A DNA stretch of 64,000 nt. Origin: Dastarcus helophoroides (taxonomy: Eukaryota > Arthropoda > Insecta > Coleoptera > Bothrideridae). A program made the translations under genes and the position numbers. The DNA is taken from NCBI GenBank assembly GCA_028583605.1, contig CM053331.1:15236857-15300856 (forward strand). The letters are read 5' to 3'. Position 1 is the first letter of the stretch. Each line of letters opens with the position of its first letter. The notes under the pieces are model-generated. The model was given only the letters and a program-made list of their open reading frames with translations. It was not told the DNA's origin and did no database searches. This document shows positions 1 to 12,556 of the stretch, in pieces.

Positions 1-1342
1 AGAGAGTTACTGATTTGTTGCAATATCACATACACCAATAGAAATAATCTATTGGTTGCAATATGACATACAGCAAAAGATTATTTGTATTGACCTTCCT
101 GCTTTTTTCTTGTCGAGCAATGCAAATATATCATGGATTCTTATTTTTTATACAGTGTCTCACACTCAAAGTCGGATATCCAGAAGTTATGAAATAATTA
201 AGCGAATAACGAAACATATAACACTTATTATTCATGACAATGCATCAAAATTTAATATTACTGATAACTATACCTAAGTATAAATGTAACCTGAAATTCT
301 TACTTTAGGTAATGTAAAAACTTATGCAAAGCTAATCATCTCGTAATGGTATCAGCTCACACTTGCAAGTCAACCAGGCATAAACGGCAGTGAAAATTAG
401 TTTTAATAATTGCAGCTAATAATTTGTCGACACACCTTTACACTTAATGATTGTCTCTAGACGTCAAGGCATAAAAAAACCAATATTTTTACAAGATTCG
501 ATGAAATATTATTGCATCTACCCTCCAATATATCCTTGAGCTGCTGCTGGCTAAAATTTGGCACTTCCTCATGCCCCTATTTAATTAATTCCACAAATCT
601 TTTACTGGACTGAGATCTCTTAAGATTTCATATGTGATTAAATAAATAAGAGCACTTATACAGAAACCATTGGAGAACGAGACGAGTGATTTTTTTGGAA
701 TTCTTGTCCTAATTTAGCAAAAGCTTGGTTCGCAACCCAAATCCCAAAAAAGTATTTTGACATAAAAGAGTTTTTAAAATATCAAGGTACACATATTATT
801 TCATAATTCCTTCTATAAAATGCACATTCCCTAATCCCCTATTCCTGCAGTTGTCATGCAACCTCAGAACGAAGATACCTCCTCTACTATGTTTCAGCGA
901 TTTTGAAGATTTTTAAATTTTAGCTGTTTCCAGAACTTCTTCAATCCCTCACCAAACCATGTTATTACTAAACATTAAACTTGTTTTTCTCTACAAATTT
1001 AACTGATTTTCAAAGGTGGAAATTATTATAAACATACTTTTGGATAAACTTGAATCAATTTATTGTAATATCCAACGGTCATCGTGTACAATTACTATGT
1101 TTTCTAGGAGTTGCTGTATTATACTGTTGTTGATTTTTTAATCGACCTTTCTTTTCGTATCTATGAATAATATCATATAATACAGGTAATTATTTGTACA
1201 GTACAGTAAAGTCTATATTTGTACCAGACTTTCCATCTTCATTATGTTTAATAACAAATTTTCATATAATAAAGGGACTCTGTAATTTTTTGCTATATTG
1301 ATTTTCCTGTAGATTTATTATTTGTAAACGGCTTTCCAGTAT
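1..1342. other. AT-rich stretch, no gene recognised
   Basis: No coding segment with a recognisable motif is visible. Around 149-180 there is a short sequence that recurs in inverted orientation near 2578-2612: both read roughly ACAGT, four variable bases, CAC, then CTCAAAGTCGGA. These could be the ends of an older element into which the hAT copy at 1351-2360 later inserted, but no target duplication was found. Everything else here is unassigned. Confidence 0.5.
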
Positions 1343-1350
1343 ATCCACAC

Positions 1351-2360
1351 CAGTGGCATGCAGTGCCATTTGAGGCAGGGTTGGCAAATAGATATCCGAT
1401 GATTCCGATATAGATAAAGGTAAACGTTGGAGTAAATGTAACCTAGCAAAAATTATCGTCTACTTGCAGAACAGAAAATCGCTGCAAGCATCCTATTCGC
1501 ACGTTTGAAAGTGAAACTAAACTTTAACATTAATTAAACTTTTCTGCCAACGCATTTTTTTCTTTGAAAATAATAATCTATTTGAAATTGTGATTTTTTA
1601 TTAAAATATCCAAATATCCAAGTATAAGTGGAGGAATCAGACATCCTGTCGCGATAATTTCGTGTTTATTTTAAAATTATTTGAACATCAATGAAAGTTT
1701 TTTAACCTCTGTAAGCAGTTTTTACTATGATCGCATTTTCACTGCATTTTCGTACCGTCACCAGCAGTCCAATAAACTGAATAGAACAATTTAACACTAT
1801 GTTATTACTATTATTATATTAAATGTTTTCAATAAAGCTTTTTATAAAATAAAACGAATGAATTTGGTTTTTACTAAATAAACACTACAAAACACACGCG
1901 GAACCTAGACGTTGACAACAAGACTAACAAATTGCAAAATATCTTGGGGATTTACCGAAATAAAAAGTTCTAATGTACGTCCACTGTTACAAAGATGTCG
2001 CTGCCATGTATACATTAGCACCTAAAAGGTGCTGCCTTTACTACTCCATACAAGCGCCATGGTATTGTTGTTATGGTAGATAACAACAATACCTATGCCT
2101 TTGGCTTTGGCTTATGGGCCATCTATATAGGAATATTGTGATGGAGTGTGACTGTGTTAACTTTGCAATAACGTTGAATTAATTTTAAAGGTTTGTACCT
2201 TTTTTTAATGGTCGAAAAGAAAGCAAAATATTAATAAAAAGAAATACTATGTCTGCTAAAAAAATAATTTTATATACGAGTAGGTGTGCATTTATATTTT
2301 CTTTTCTGATTTTGCTAGGGTAGGTAATGCCTTTTTTTCTTCATTGTATGCACGCCACTG
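1351..2360. mobile_element. Non-autonomous hAT element, 1010 bp, with 8-bp TSD
   Basis: The element starts CAGTGGCATGCA and ends with the inverse of CAGTGGCGTGCA, so 11 of 12 terminal bases match as an inverted repeat. It is flanked by a perfect 8-bp direct repeat, ATCCACAC, at 1343-1350 and 2361-2368. CAG-type ends together with an 8-bp target duplication are the hallmark of the hAT superfamily. The 1-kb interior has no transposase, so it must have moved in trans. A near-perfect hairpin (14-bp arms, 5-base loop) lies at 2061-2093. The intact duplication implies no large rearrangement since insertion. Confidence 0.88.
2061..2093. repeat. Short perfect hairpin inside the hAT element
   Basis: The 14-base arms GGTATTGTTGTTAT and its exact complement enclose the loop GGTAG. 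It lies inside the hAT derivative, and no function is evident. Confidence 0.7.
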
Positions 2361-2368
2361 ATCCACAC

Positions 2369-5300
2369 GCTTCATCAGAAAAGCGTTTTTGATACCATGC
2401 ACTCCCAAAGCAAACTTCCGACTTTCTACTGTGAGTTGCTTAAAGGTAGTTAAAATGGTTCAGGAATATGAGGAACGCTCCAACTGACAATTTTCCTACT
2501 TTTTTCCCTTTTGTTGCATTATATTTTTTTGCATACTATACTTTACCAGTTTTAGAATGCTTTTATTACACGTAATTAACAGTGTCCGACTTTGAGAGTG
2601 ATATACTGTGTAACAACAGAGCTCGTGAGAACTGTTGGATTCAGTCGAATTGACTTCAAGATATGATATGATATAATAAGATATGAGCAAGATATGATGT
2701 GAAACCTGGTGATTTAAACATTCTACATCAGTTACTTATCAACAAAAAGAATCTGATTTTTCACCTCTGTATATAGTTTGTTAAAACGATGTCAATTGAA
2801 GCATATTGTTTTAAGTATCCATTGTGACATTTCTTAGACTACTAATTAGGCCAGTGCGTTTCATGGTCTACAGATTAGATAGTTCACTAGAAATCAACTT
2901 TTTATAGAAACAGTGACAGACCTTAAAAAGAATGATTTGTGGGCATTCAAAAACGTTATCAGAGACTTTGTTGGAAATACGTTAGCCCAGAATTACATAG
3001 AAATTGGCCAGCCACTCTTGGTGCTTCAAAATGCTAAGTTTCGACATCAGCATAAAACTGCATTTTTTACATAAAAAAATCTTGGCGCAGTCAGTGATTA
3101 GAAGAACGAGGAACGATTTCACCAAGGTAGGATATCAAGGTAGATGGTTGACTATTGTTGGAGCATCAACAATAGACAGAGAGACAAGAATGTCTACACA
3201 TTAAATGTTTAAGAAAATGTTTACCTTAATTTTCACATTTAACGCTTTTAAAAAAAAACTGTTTGTTTAAACAAAATTTAGCTTGCAATAAATAACAACA
3301 AGCATAATTTGTGAACAGGATATTTGGTACCTTTTATCTTTATTTTCCTTTATATGCACATTTTTTATATTTTTGAAGAGAAAAAGAGGATATCCTGTAG
3401 ATTGAACATGATAGAAACTAAGACTATTTTTGGATTCGGAGGACAAAAATTAGTCGAAAACAGGTCAAGACAACGAAGTTGCTATTCCCCAGAGTCCTTA
3501 ATATCTTAAAGCATCGATATAAAATATACTTGAAGCACATAACAAAAAGTTCCCATCAAAGCCATAAATAATACCATTTTTTGCACCTTGATAATGTGCT
3601 ACTTTACTAAACTGAAAACCGTTTAGTAAAGTGACACTTTACCGAATAGGTATGTGACTTGACTACATAGCAACCATCACTGTCAATTAAACGCAGTTGC
3701 ATATCAAATAAGCACGAAGACGCTTCTGCAGCGGTATTTAAAATGTCTTGGGCACAATTTTCTAAATTATTTTCAGTAGCAAGATTCATTTTTATTATTA
3801 TTATTGTGTAATTTAACCTGAATTCGAACCACAAAAATGACACTTGTCAACTATGGTTAAGTAAATTAACAAAGTTGTGTCAGTTTTGTATGTTACGGAA
3901 ATAATATTGTCTATAATTATTTATCCTAAAATGCGGAAAAATAAAGCAAACTCGTGATAAAAGCAGTTTTACCAAACTGGCTTTAAGTTATTTGTTAGCT
4001 GCGCGTGCTCGTGCTCTGTAAAACTTTGTATTTATACACTTGCTGCTTAAAATGCTATTTTCAATTATATCTTTTATTTGCATCAAAATATAACTGATGG
4101 ATAAAATGCAACATTGGGCCTAGAGCTGCACAAGAATAGAAATCTATGTAAAACGGATATTCTTGCATTATTTTAATTTATTTATTTGGTATATTTTAAT
4201 TTTTTATTTGAGCACATGATTTGTTTCTCGTTTCGCAAAAAATAGGTTCACTAATCGCCAGTTGGATGATGCTGCTCTCTAAAGTAGGAATGCATTGGAT
4301 TGGAAAACACACAAAAATGTTTAATTTAATTCTTGCCCTTCAGCATGCATTTCGAATTCTAAAATGTAATATTATACGCCGTAAAAGTCGTCGGTGGAGA
4401 CTAATTTGCCAGCTTCTGGCCATGCTAAATAAGACTGCCTAATAACATCGATTTATACTGTTCTTGTGAAATGGTTAAGCGGGTTGAGTTTCATTTTATA
4501 GTGCTTGATGGAAAAGTAATTCTTGTGCACGTTAAGCGAGCTTGTTGTTAATTTACGTTGTTTATTTTGCTGATTAACTAAATTATCATCTGGTAGATAT
4601 TTACTTGAATCACTGTAATCAGTTATGGACTTTTATTGCTCTTGGTTAAGTTTCAGGCTAATGGGCGCTGCTTATTTAATTGTTGGTTGCCATTTACTCC
4701 AATCCTATGTAAATTTCTGCTTAACCTTAATATATCTACTAAAATCGTAACTTGGACATGTCTTACATACAATGTAACTAATACATAGACAGTCACAAAT
4801 AACTTACCAGACAAATTAAAAATTATCCAAAATTCCATTTTTGCCAGGATTAACCGAATTAAATTGTTGATGAAATGGTGGCATTTCAGGTTATTCTGGA
4901 AGTTGCTTTATTAAAAAAAAAATGAAAAATTTGACATCTACTTGCGGTAAAAATCAATGACATATTAAGCTAAAGACTTGCCTTTGGGCTTTACAATTGA
5001 CACTGGCAGAAAACTGGCAAGGAGGATGCTGCCAGATGTGGCAGAAAGAAATTTGGTCCTATTTAATTTATACATTGCGCTGTGTGCGGCAGTTAAATTT
5101 TGGTTTTTTTATTACATTCTACTAAAGCTTTGAAATATTTTAAACATAGATGAAGACTTTTGGGTAACGGAGCTATAAGATACATTACTCTAATTTGAGA
5201 AAACTACGTAATAAATGTTATCAGAAATAAGAGAACCATTTGAGACGACAAATGCATAACTCCCTAACATAACGGTAGTTAAGAGTATTTATTTTTGAAT

Positions 5301-6200
5301 ACTCACAGAGACATAAAAAATAAAAATAATTTATAACGAAAAATGAAAAATCGAATCGAATTATTAAACATTAGTTTTCTTTTGGCTGAGAGCAGCTAAT
5401 AGGAGCTTATGTGGAGTTATGCTGCAGCTAGAAAAGAAAAATAATTAGTACTACAGCTATATGTTCAAAACTTTTAAAAATTTATCTAACAATCTAAAAA
5501 AAGACCTTATATATAATTTACTGACACTTATTTTTTTGGTGCTAAATTTATTTAAAATATTTATCAAACTTTTAGAAAGAAATAAACTCATCTTTAAGAG
5601 TTATTATCTCATATCTTGCTTATATTAGGTAAAAGTGGAGGCTAGAAAATAATTCTAGGAATTTCAAGCAAAATACGGTTATTAGAAAATCAAAATGTAT
5701 AGACGTCAGTGTTCCTTTCAGTTAAATTAAGTAATGCTTTTACTGCTATAAGTATCTGAGGCGTCACGCCAAATGTTTAATATAAAATATTAAGCATTAA
5801 ATACTTAAATAAAGATTTTCACATTAAATAAGGCAACAAAATTAGGCAGTTATGGAGACTGCCGACAGAAGTAAAAACTTAAAACTATGATATAACAGTG
5901 ATTTTCTTTTAATTTTTAAATTGTAATAACAACCAAAAAAATTTCATATTTTGCCAATTAAATTATTATTTCTAGTTTTTATATCTTTTATATTTGTATA
6001 CGACCTAGTCTTTAGTCTTGCCTATTTTAAGTTACTGCAAATTTCAAGATATTTAAACAAAATATGTTTTCAATGTAGTGATTTTTCGTGATTATGTAAA
6101 CACTTTAATTTAAATTATCTCAGGACTGACAATAATGAATTATTACAGTCTTTGATATGCAAAATATGTACAATTACTTAACTTTAAACCTATTAAAACA
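2369..6200. other. Long AT-rich stretch without recognisable genes
   Basis: I see no coding exon. Items inside: a GATATGAT-rich simple-sequence patch near 2659-2700; a diverged copy (about 3355-3500) of the 113-bp unit found in tandem at 25825-26050; and a segment near 5857-5960 resembling part of 18765-18870. Otherwise only short open frames of the kind expected by chance in AT-rich DNA. Confidence 0.5.
3355..3500 (+). repeat. Dispersed copy of the 25.8-26.05 kb repeat
   Basis: This segment shares the order of short words seen in both units at 25825-26050: a T-run, a purine-rich stretch, ATCCTGTAGATT, GATAGA, then AAAATTAGTCGAAAACA and GACAACGAAGTTG. The identity is partial, so this is an old copy of the same unnamed repeat family. 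Confidence 0.55.
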
Positions 6201-6204
6201 ATTT

Positions 6205-6400
6205 TACCTTTATGTATTCATCAACAAGTGCTTCACATGCAGCTTTCCACACAACTCGTATAAATAAAGAAATAGTTCACTCAGCAACATGAAAATGATA
6301 CCTTAAACTTCGATCATTAAAAAAGATAGAAAATCTTCGAGCTGTTATCAATTCTTCTTGAAACTTCTTGTAATTTTAGGATATCTTCTTCTGGATCCAA
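6205..6400 (-). pseudogene. PIF/Harbinger transposase fragment
   Basis: Read on the minus strand, about 55 codons match the helical region ahead of the catalytic core in insect Harbinger (HARBI1-like) transposases: RSLRYHFHVAE, a stop, then TISLFIRVVWKA and ALVDEYIK. Relatives carry a similar FRI-x-x-STIS-x-FI stretch followed by A-x-x-x-L-x-x-EYIK. One in-frame TGA sits where a serine is expected. The frame ends at a possible splice donor (AAG|GTAAAA, about 6207), which would fit a lost downstream exon. No DDE residues or terminal repeats were found nearby. It is most likely a relic with no function. Confidence 0.5.
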
Positions 6401-6479
6401 TTAAACTGAGTAATTGTGCAAAACATTATTCGTTCGATGTGAAACACGTTCACAATGGCCTCACAATTGCGTTCTTGAA

Positions 6480-9360
6480 GTTCCTAATTCATAGATTTCA
6501 ATTGTCTTCCCTATAATCTATAATCTAAATCATTTTTTTTTAATTGTCACCTCTGTCACTTGTGCAAAATTCCATTCTTAAAGATAAAGCAAATTTATAA
6601 CAGAAAAAATAACCTCCAAAATTGACAGATCAATAATGTAAACAAAAACATTATTGAGTTTGTAGTAGAGTAGGTAAAAAGTGATGTCACTAGCAGGGAG
6701 ATGAGTAGAACCATTATATTGAATGTTCGCCTTTCTTATCTTTATTGCCGTATTTCGGATTGACGCCTGGCGGTCTAACAGAATTTTGCCAGCGTTTTTT
6801 CTTTTACGGTGAGCTTAGAAATAATAATAATCAAATTAAAACACTATTTAAACAATTATAGTATATACATTTTTACATATTCAATTTAAATTCAGTGGCG
6901 CAGTGATAGAGCAATTGACAAGTAACAGATATATGTGGATTACATGTATGGCAATTCCATCCATTTTTCCTCTATCTTTAACCGCTTAGCGCGCCTAAAG
7001 AAATTTTCAATTCCAAAATAATTATTCCAAGCATTCAAAGAATCCACAAAGTCAATTTTCTTAAAAGAAGTCAACTTTTATAGTAACTAAGAAGACCGTT
7101 CCATTTAAGCTGACGGCAGATGGGTTACTATGTCACTGGTAAAAATAGTAGTGCCACTAATTTCATATATTTTCATTTCTTACTCTTACTTTCTGAGCAA
7201 CCGATTGACGCGTTTTGTGGTGGGGAGCCTTAAATACAGTGTGTCCCACTAGTACGCGGAAGTAGAATATGTGGAAGTAGAATATCTTGGTTAAGGAGGA
7301 AGGTACCGTTTTCCTTTTTGCTAAATTACCAAACTACCCTGGCTCCTCAATCTAAAAATGGTTTTTATTATAGAGGCTGTTCTACACTCTCCGGGCAGAC
7401 GATAATTTTGTTTTTTAAATTCTGCCAACTTTCAACAGCAAAAGTTTAGTTTTTTTAATAAAACACCCAATATTTTACTACACTTTAAGAAGCACCAAAG
7501 AAATAACTTTCCTCATAGCTAAAGTTGCCCGTTTAGTTGGAAAATTTCAATTTGGTGAAAAATGTGCCTTTGTGTGGGGTTATGGACATTATAACGGTAA
7601 CAGTTGTGTACATTTGTCCGACCTGCCTTACAAATCGTCGAATATATCCGTTAAAAGCACTTAAAAAGAAATTTTGCCACAGCAAAATGGCAAAATTGCT
7701 GTCTTTTGTAAAAATGTTGTTATGTTAATATTTAATGTAAAAAACGTGATATAAGTAATTTTTTTCTAATTAAGAATCTAGTAACTACGTTCTTTAAAAT
7801 TTGAAGATCATCATTAACCTTTCTTTCACTTAGGGGTAGATTTTAAATAACGAAAACTCTGTCTCTGAAAGCTTCATGTGCTCTTCAAGTTTTTCTTTTA
7901 TAATTATTCTTCTGTAAAATCTAATTTTTCATTTGAGAAAACACTCAAATCGGGGAAACCTTTGTAATTGGGATGGTTTGTCCTCTGATGGTGAGGTTAA
8001 ACTAAGAATCAATTAGCACAAGCTTCGCCAAGCTGCACAACATATCGACTAAATTGTTCATTACTGTAATTTATGCTATTATTACTACTAAGCCTAAAGA
8101 TTAAACGAAACATAATTGTTATTTAAAAAATGCTAACCGATTAAGCCATAGAAAAAGTATATTTTACAAAAGATCTAAATTTTCCAATATGCTAATGAGA
8201 TTAGCTATAGAAAAAGCTTTAAAAAATCAACGTACGTTCCTTTGATGCTTCATATGGTTTGATAAAATATAGGGGGTTCTATCTAAAAAAATGAGTTTTC
8301 ATTGTTTGAATTTAGCAAAATTAAAAATTAATTTTGAACCTTCTGTAGAATAATTTTAAATTGTTTCAAGTACTTTGGATAGCAATACAATTTTACCAAT
8401 TATTGTAAGAGCTATACGCTTTCAAACCTGAAAAGTGTTAAATTTTTGCTGAGAGATGAACAAAATTTATCTTCTAAAGAAAATTAATATATCTTGGAAA
8501 ATGCTAGGTTTAAGTACGGAAAAAACTAATACAACACCCACTAAAATGTTAGTATGATTCGAAAAAAGCATAAAATGTATAGGTTGTAATTTTAAAAAAT
8601 GAAGCTACTATCTGTCCAGAGAAAACAAAACACCCTGTGTAATCAAAGCTATTTTTAAATTGTGAGCCAATGCAATTTGCAAACTTTGCAAACAAGGAGA
8701 AGGATGGCTTCTTCCTTAAGGGAGATATCCTGGAGATATCGGACCTCCGCCTACTTACACAAAAGAGACTAACATCGTAAAATGTAGTTCTGATATTTTT
8801 ATTTCTCTTTGCAACCGGTTAGGGTAATGTGAATCCAATTTTGCAGCTTTGAATAGCTATGTTGGCTCCATAATATGCAAAAAAATTGAGGTTTTTAGAC
8901 TGATGTTTTAGTGTTTACCTTGTAATTCACAAACCATGTCCAGTGATCCGTGTCTCTGTAAAGGGGTTGTAAATAATTAAAAATGTGGCTGTCTCTTAAT
9001 AGAATTCATATTCAAATATGCTTTGACCTCTGAGACCATAAAAATTTCCTTGTGCAGATACAGAGAACATATCCCGCATCTCTATGTACAGTATGTTTTA
9101 ACTTTTGCATTTTTACTGAGATCTTAAATAATTAATATTTTAATTAAATTACTAAGAAATCTGTCTCATTTTCACTTTTTAAGCCTAGTTCAAAATTCTC
9201 ATATCTGCTTAGATTAAAACTTCAAACGTTAAAGGGAAATATCTTGAAAACGGTTTCTAGTATCAACTTTCAGAAGGTGTACCTTTTTACGTTAAAGGTA
9301 TAGTAAAATAAAACTACCTATTTTAAATAAATATACGTGGATACACCAAAAAGTTATGAT
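6480..9360. other. No gene recognised; possible weak element ends
   Basis: No exon-like frame. A TACAGTGTGTCCCAC word at about 7236 and an inverse ACACAGGGTGTTTTG at about 8640 resemble the ACAGGGTGT ends of small insect DNA elements, but the match is too short to define one. Confidence 0.4.
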
Positions 9361-10019
9361 GATTTACAGCAAGGTTTCCCAAACTTTTGACATAAGTGTG
9401 TCCTTTTTATAATTTTTGTAACGTTAAGTGCCTCTTATGAAAAAAATTATGTGCATTTTAATAACAATTAAAATATTTAAATAGTTTTTTTCTGGTACAA
9501 GCTCAAAAAAATAATAAAAGAGAAATAAAAGTATTCATAGTAAAATGTAAATAAAAGTTGTACTAAAAATATTATTTATTTGGATCAATGCGGATGAAAT
9601 TATTTGTTCTGAGCTTACAAATAGTCATAATTTGGTTATTAATTTTAATCTGAGATGCAATTCCACGTCTAATAGTCTATTTCTTCTTTCCACTTAATGT
9701 CTACAAATGCTGAAAAAGCAACTTTAAATAGATATGAAGTTGGAAAGGAAGAATGTATTTCAGAACTTCTTCTGTTAATACCAGATACATATGTTGCATT
9801 TGTAACCAGAATGATGTTAAAGTGTACTCCCAACGGAACTGGTCTGAAATAATCAACAGAATTTCCAACAACAAATTCTTATAGTAGGTATGTATTCGAT
9901 AAAGCACTAGTCTGCGGTATAGAGGTAATCTTACCCAGTAAGGGAGGGGCAAAACATTTGTGCTAGTTAAATTTTTACTTACACATTTATACATTATGTA
10001 GGCAAATTAACGTTCAACA
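9361..10019 (+). other. Unpaired hAT-like tip and unassigned flank
   Basis: At about 9367 the sequence CAGCAAGGTTTCCCAAACTT resembles the CAG...TTCCCAAACTTTT end typical of one large hAT lineage. No matching inverted end or 8-bp duplication could be found, so this may be a truncated tip. The rest up to 10019 has no recognisable coding content. Confidence 0.35.
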
Positions 10020-10895
10020 CTTAATATATACTCTCCCAGTGGCGGGGGATGAAAAATCAGATGTTACATTGAAACAGCAACAAAAAACTTTTGTCAATAA
10101 AAAATTCCTTTTTAGATCAATTCATTATGTTAAAGGACCCAAATTGCCGCTCTATACATACCAACCTTCTCCATCGAGGGGGTAAAATATATAATAATAT
10201 AAAATATAATAATGTTTGGCAACGAAAGAAAAAAGTTTTTGTCAATGAATATTTCTTTTACAAATTAATTTGCTATATTAAAAGACACAAACTGATGCTT
10301 TACACATACCAACCCTCCTCCCATGAAGGGGGTGAAAAATGTAATAATATATATCAACATAAATAAAAAATTGCTTTTAAAAAAATTTTCTTTACAACTC
10401 AATTTGTTATATTTAAAGAGACAAATTGACTCCTTAGCCATAGCAGGCTTCCCCGTCGAAGGGGTGGAAAATGTAATATTATGTATCAACAAGAATTAAA
10501 AGTTTTTGTCAATAAAATTTTCCCTTACAAATTGGTTTGTTATGTTAAAGGAGACAATTTAACGGCCCACACATACCAATCCTCTTCATTGTAGGGGGTA
10601 AAACCATTAATAATAAAGGGCAACATTCATAAAAACTTGCTGTCAATGAAAATTTCCCCTACAAATTAATTTGTTATGTAAAAAGAGACAAATTAACGCC
10701 TCACCCATACCAAGCCCCCCGTCAAAAAGGTGGAAAATGTTATAATATATGGTAAGAAAAAAAAATATTTTTGTCAATTATAATTTCCTTTAGAAAACGA
10801 TTTTTTATGTTAAAAGAAACAAATTGTCACCTTACACATACCAACCCGACGAGGAGGTCGAAGGGGGTAAAAAATGTCATAATATGCAGCAACAT
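10020..10895. repeat. Degenerate tandem array, seven ~135-bp modules
   Basis: Seven successive modules each contain GGGG(T/A)(G/A)AAAA(A/T)TGTAATAAT or a close variant, at about 10045, 10180, 10330, 10462, 10595, 10728 and 10865 (spacing 132-150 bp). Each module also has TTTTTGTCAATAAAA, a TTACAAATT(A/G)(A/G)TTTG segment, and ACACATACCAACCC before a short CCC...GGGGG inverted motif. The copies are well diverged from each other. Open frames crossing the array are products of the repeat and are not genes. This is a minisatellite or satellite remnant. Confidence 0.85.
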
Positions 10896-11359
10896 CCTTC
10901 TCTTACATACTTAAATAGCGCCGCAGTCAAAAATTTCAAGAAATATCAAGGTCACCCATTTTTCTGGCATGCCAGATTTTCAATTCAAAATTGATTAATA
11001 TAAAAAATATTGATTTTCATAGGAAACCAAAATCAAAATTAAATCCTCATGTGGCATAAATAAACTTTTTATTTCCAACTGAAAATATATAAGATTCTAG
11101 TAGGCACAGAAAACAAATATAATTTTTATTTCAAATTGAAGACTATCATGTACAGACTGCATTACGCAACTAAGACTACAAAACTGGGTTAATATAAAAA
11201 AAGCATAACGTACAATATTGTTTTTCGTTAAATTGCATGTTTATAATCAAAATCTTAGCAAAAAAGTAAAACCTCAAACTATATACTTGGAGTCATAAAA
11301 TAAAAAAATACGTAAATTTAAATAATAGTCGAAATTTCAAAAAAAATTGTAATATGTAA

Positions 11360-12553
11360 AGCTAGGGTTTCCTACAGAACGGTAACGTAAATGAGCGACT
11401 GTAATGTTACGTCGAGTGACGTCACCAAAAACCGTGCACGTGCTTATAACAAGGAGTGTTTTCCTACAGAACGTTAGGGGCTACCGCTGCGAAAAAGTAC
11501 GTAGACCCCACTTTCGAAGCGACGGCTGTGTACGGTGAGGATACTGCAAGCACGATTTAATACGTTACGTTGCCATTTTACGTTGGATTGTAGATACTAT
11601 GATTTATTTACCTTTTTTATTATTATGTGCAGATACAGGATGTTTTATATAATATTATATCTCCCTTTTATATTATTCAAGTTTTATTAAATAAAAAGTT
11701 TGAAAATACCAAATGACATAGAATTTGTTCTTCAATATGATGAAAAATTTCCATACTTTTCGAAACAATTTTAAAATTTTACAGACATAATCTTTAAACT
11801 AGAAGACAAAGAACATATTTAATTAGGTATATGTCAGTTTATAAATTGACATATCTACAGTTTTTATTTGTGTTTATTGCAACATTACATTCTGAAGGAT
11901 TTTTTGTTGAAAATTTTGTCAATACCTCAGTCTTCTCTAGGAATTTCAATGTAATGTAAACAATATTTAGAAATAATTACCATAGCAATAGTCCTTTGGC
12001 TTGCGGGGATTCTGATGGTCGTAAACAAGCAATTAGAGTATAAGGACAAATCTGTTGTGAATCATTAAAGGTTATTAATTTTAGAGTGAAATTTTTTCTT
12101 GCAAAACAACATACTATATACGTCCATGAGACAGATTTTTAATTTTCAGCTACGTTGCCAATTAAAAAAACATCATAACCAAAAATGATTATTGCTGATC
12201 AAAAAACCTCTAACTATAACCAAAAAACTATATATAACCCTAACCCTAACACCCTAAAATACAACCTTGTCTACTAAAATAAAGAAAAATACGTTTCCAA
12301 AAAAAAAAATTTCTGTCAACTAAAAGTGAAGTGACTACTAAAAAAATTATAGAAAATTAGAACAATACAGCTCAAATCGTGACAATTTTACAGCCCTAGT
12401 CTCGGTCGACGTACTCTATTCCAACGCTTTTCTTACTTTACATCAATGTTCACCGTCAAGGCGACCGTTTTGTCCTCGACCGCTGCATGGCATAAAGCGG
12501 CGGTCAAATAACGGCCGTTTTTTTACGTAGCCGTTTTGTAGGAAACCCTAGCT
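11360..12553. mobile_element. Harbinger-like non-autonomous TIR element
   Basis: The two ends are inverted copies beginning AGCTAGGGTTTCCTACA and continuing AAACGG...ACGTAAA with a few mismatches (about 32 bp). TAA trinucleotides flank it at 11357-11359 and 12554-12556, fitting the 3-bp target duplications of PIF/Harbinger elements. The ends are GC-rich compared with the AT-rich middle, and both contain inverted blocks of CGGTCG/CGACCG type. No transposase frame is present in the 1.2 kb. A short CCCTAA-type run lies at about 12236-12258. Superfamily rests on the duplication length and end sequence only. Confidence 0.6.
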
Positions 12554-12556
12554 TAA

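Noticed and set aside
7236..8640. Possible TIR element with ACAGTGTGT/ACAGGGTGT ends
   Set aside because: Only about eight bases pair and there is no target duplication.
10091..10492. Open frames within the 10-kb tandem array
   Set aside because: They follow the repeat unit and have no motif; the repeat diverges without regard to codon position.
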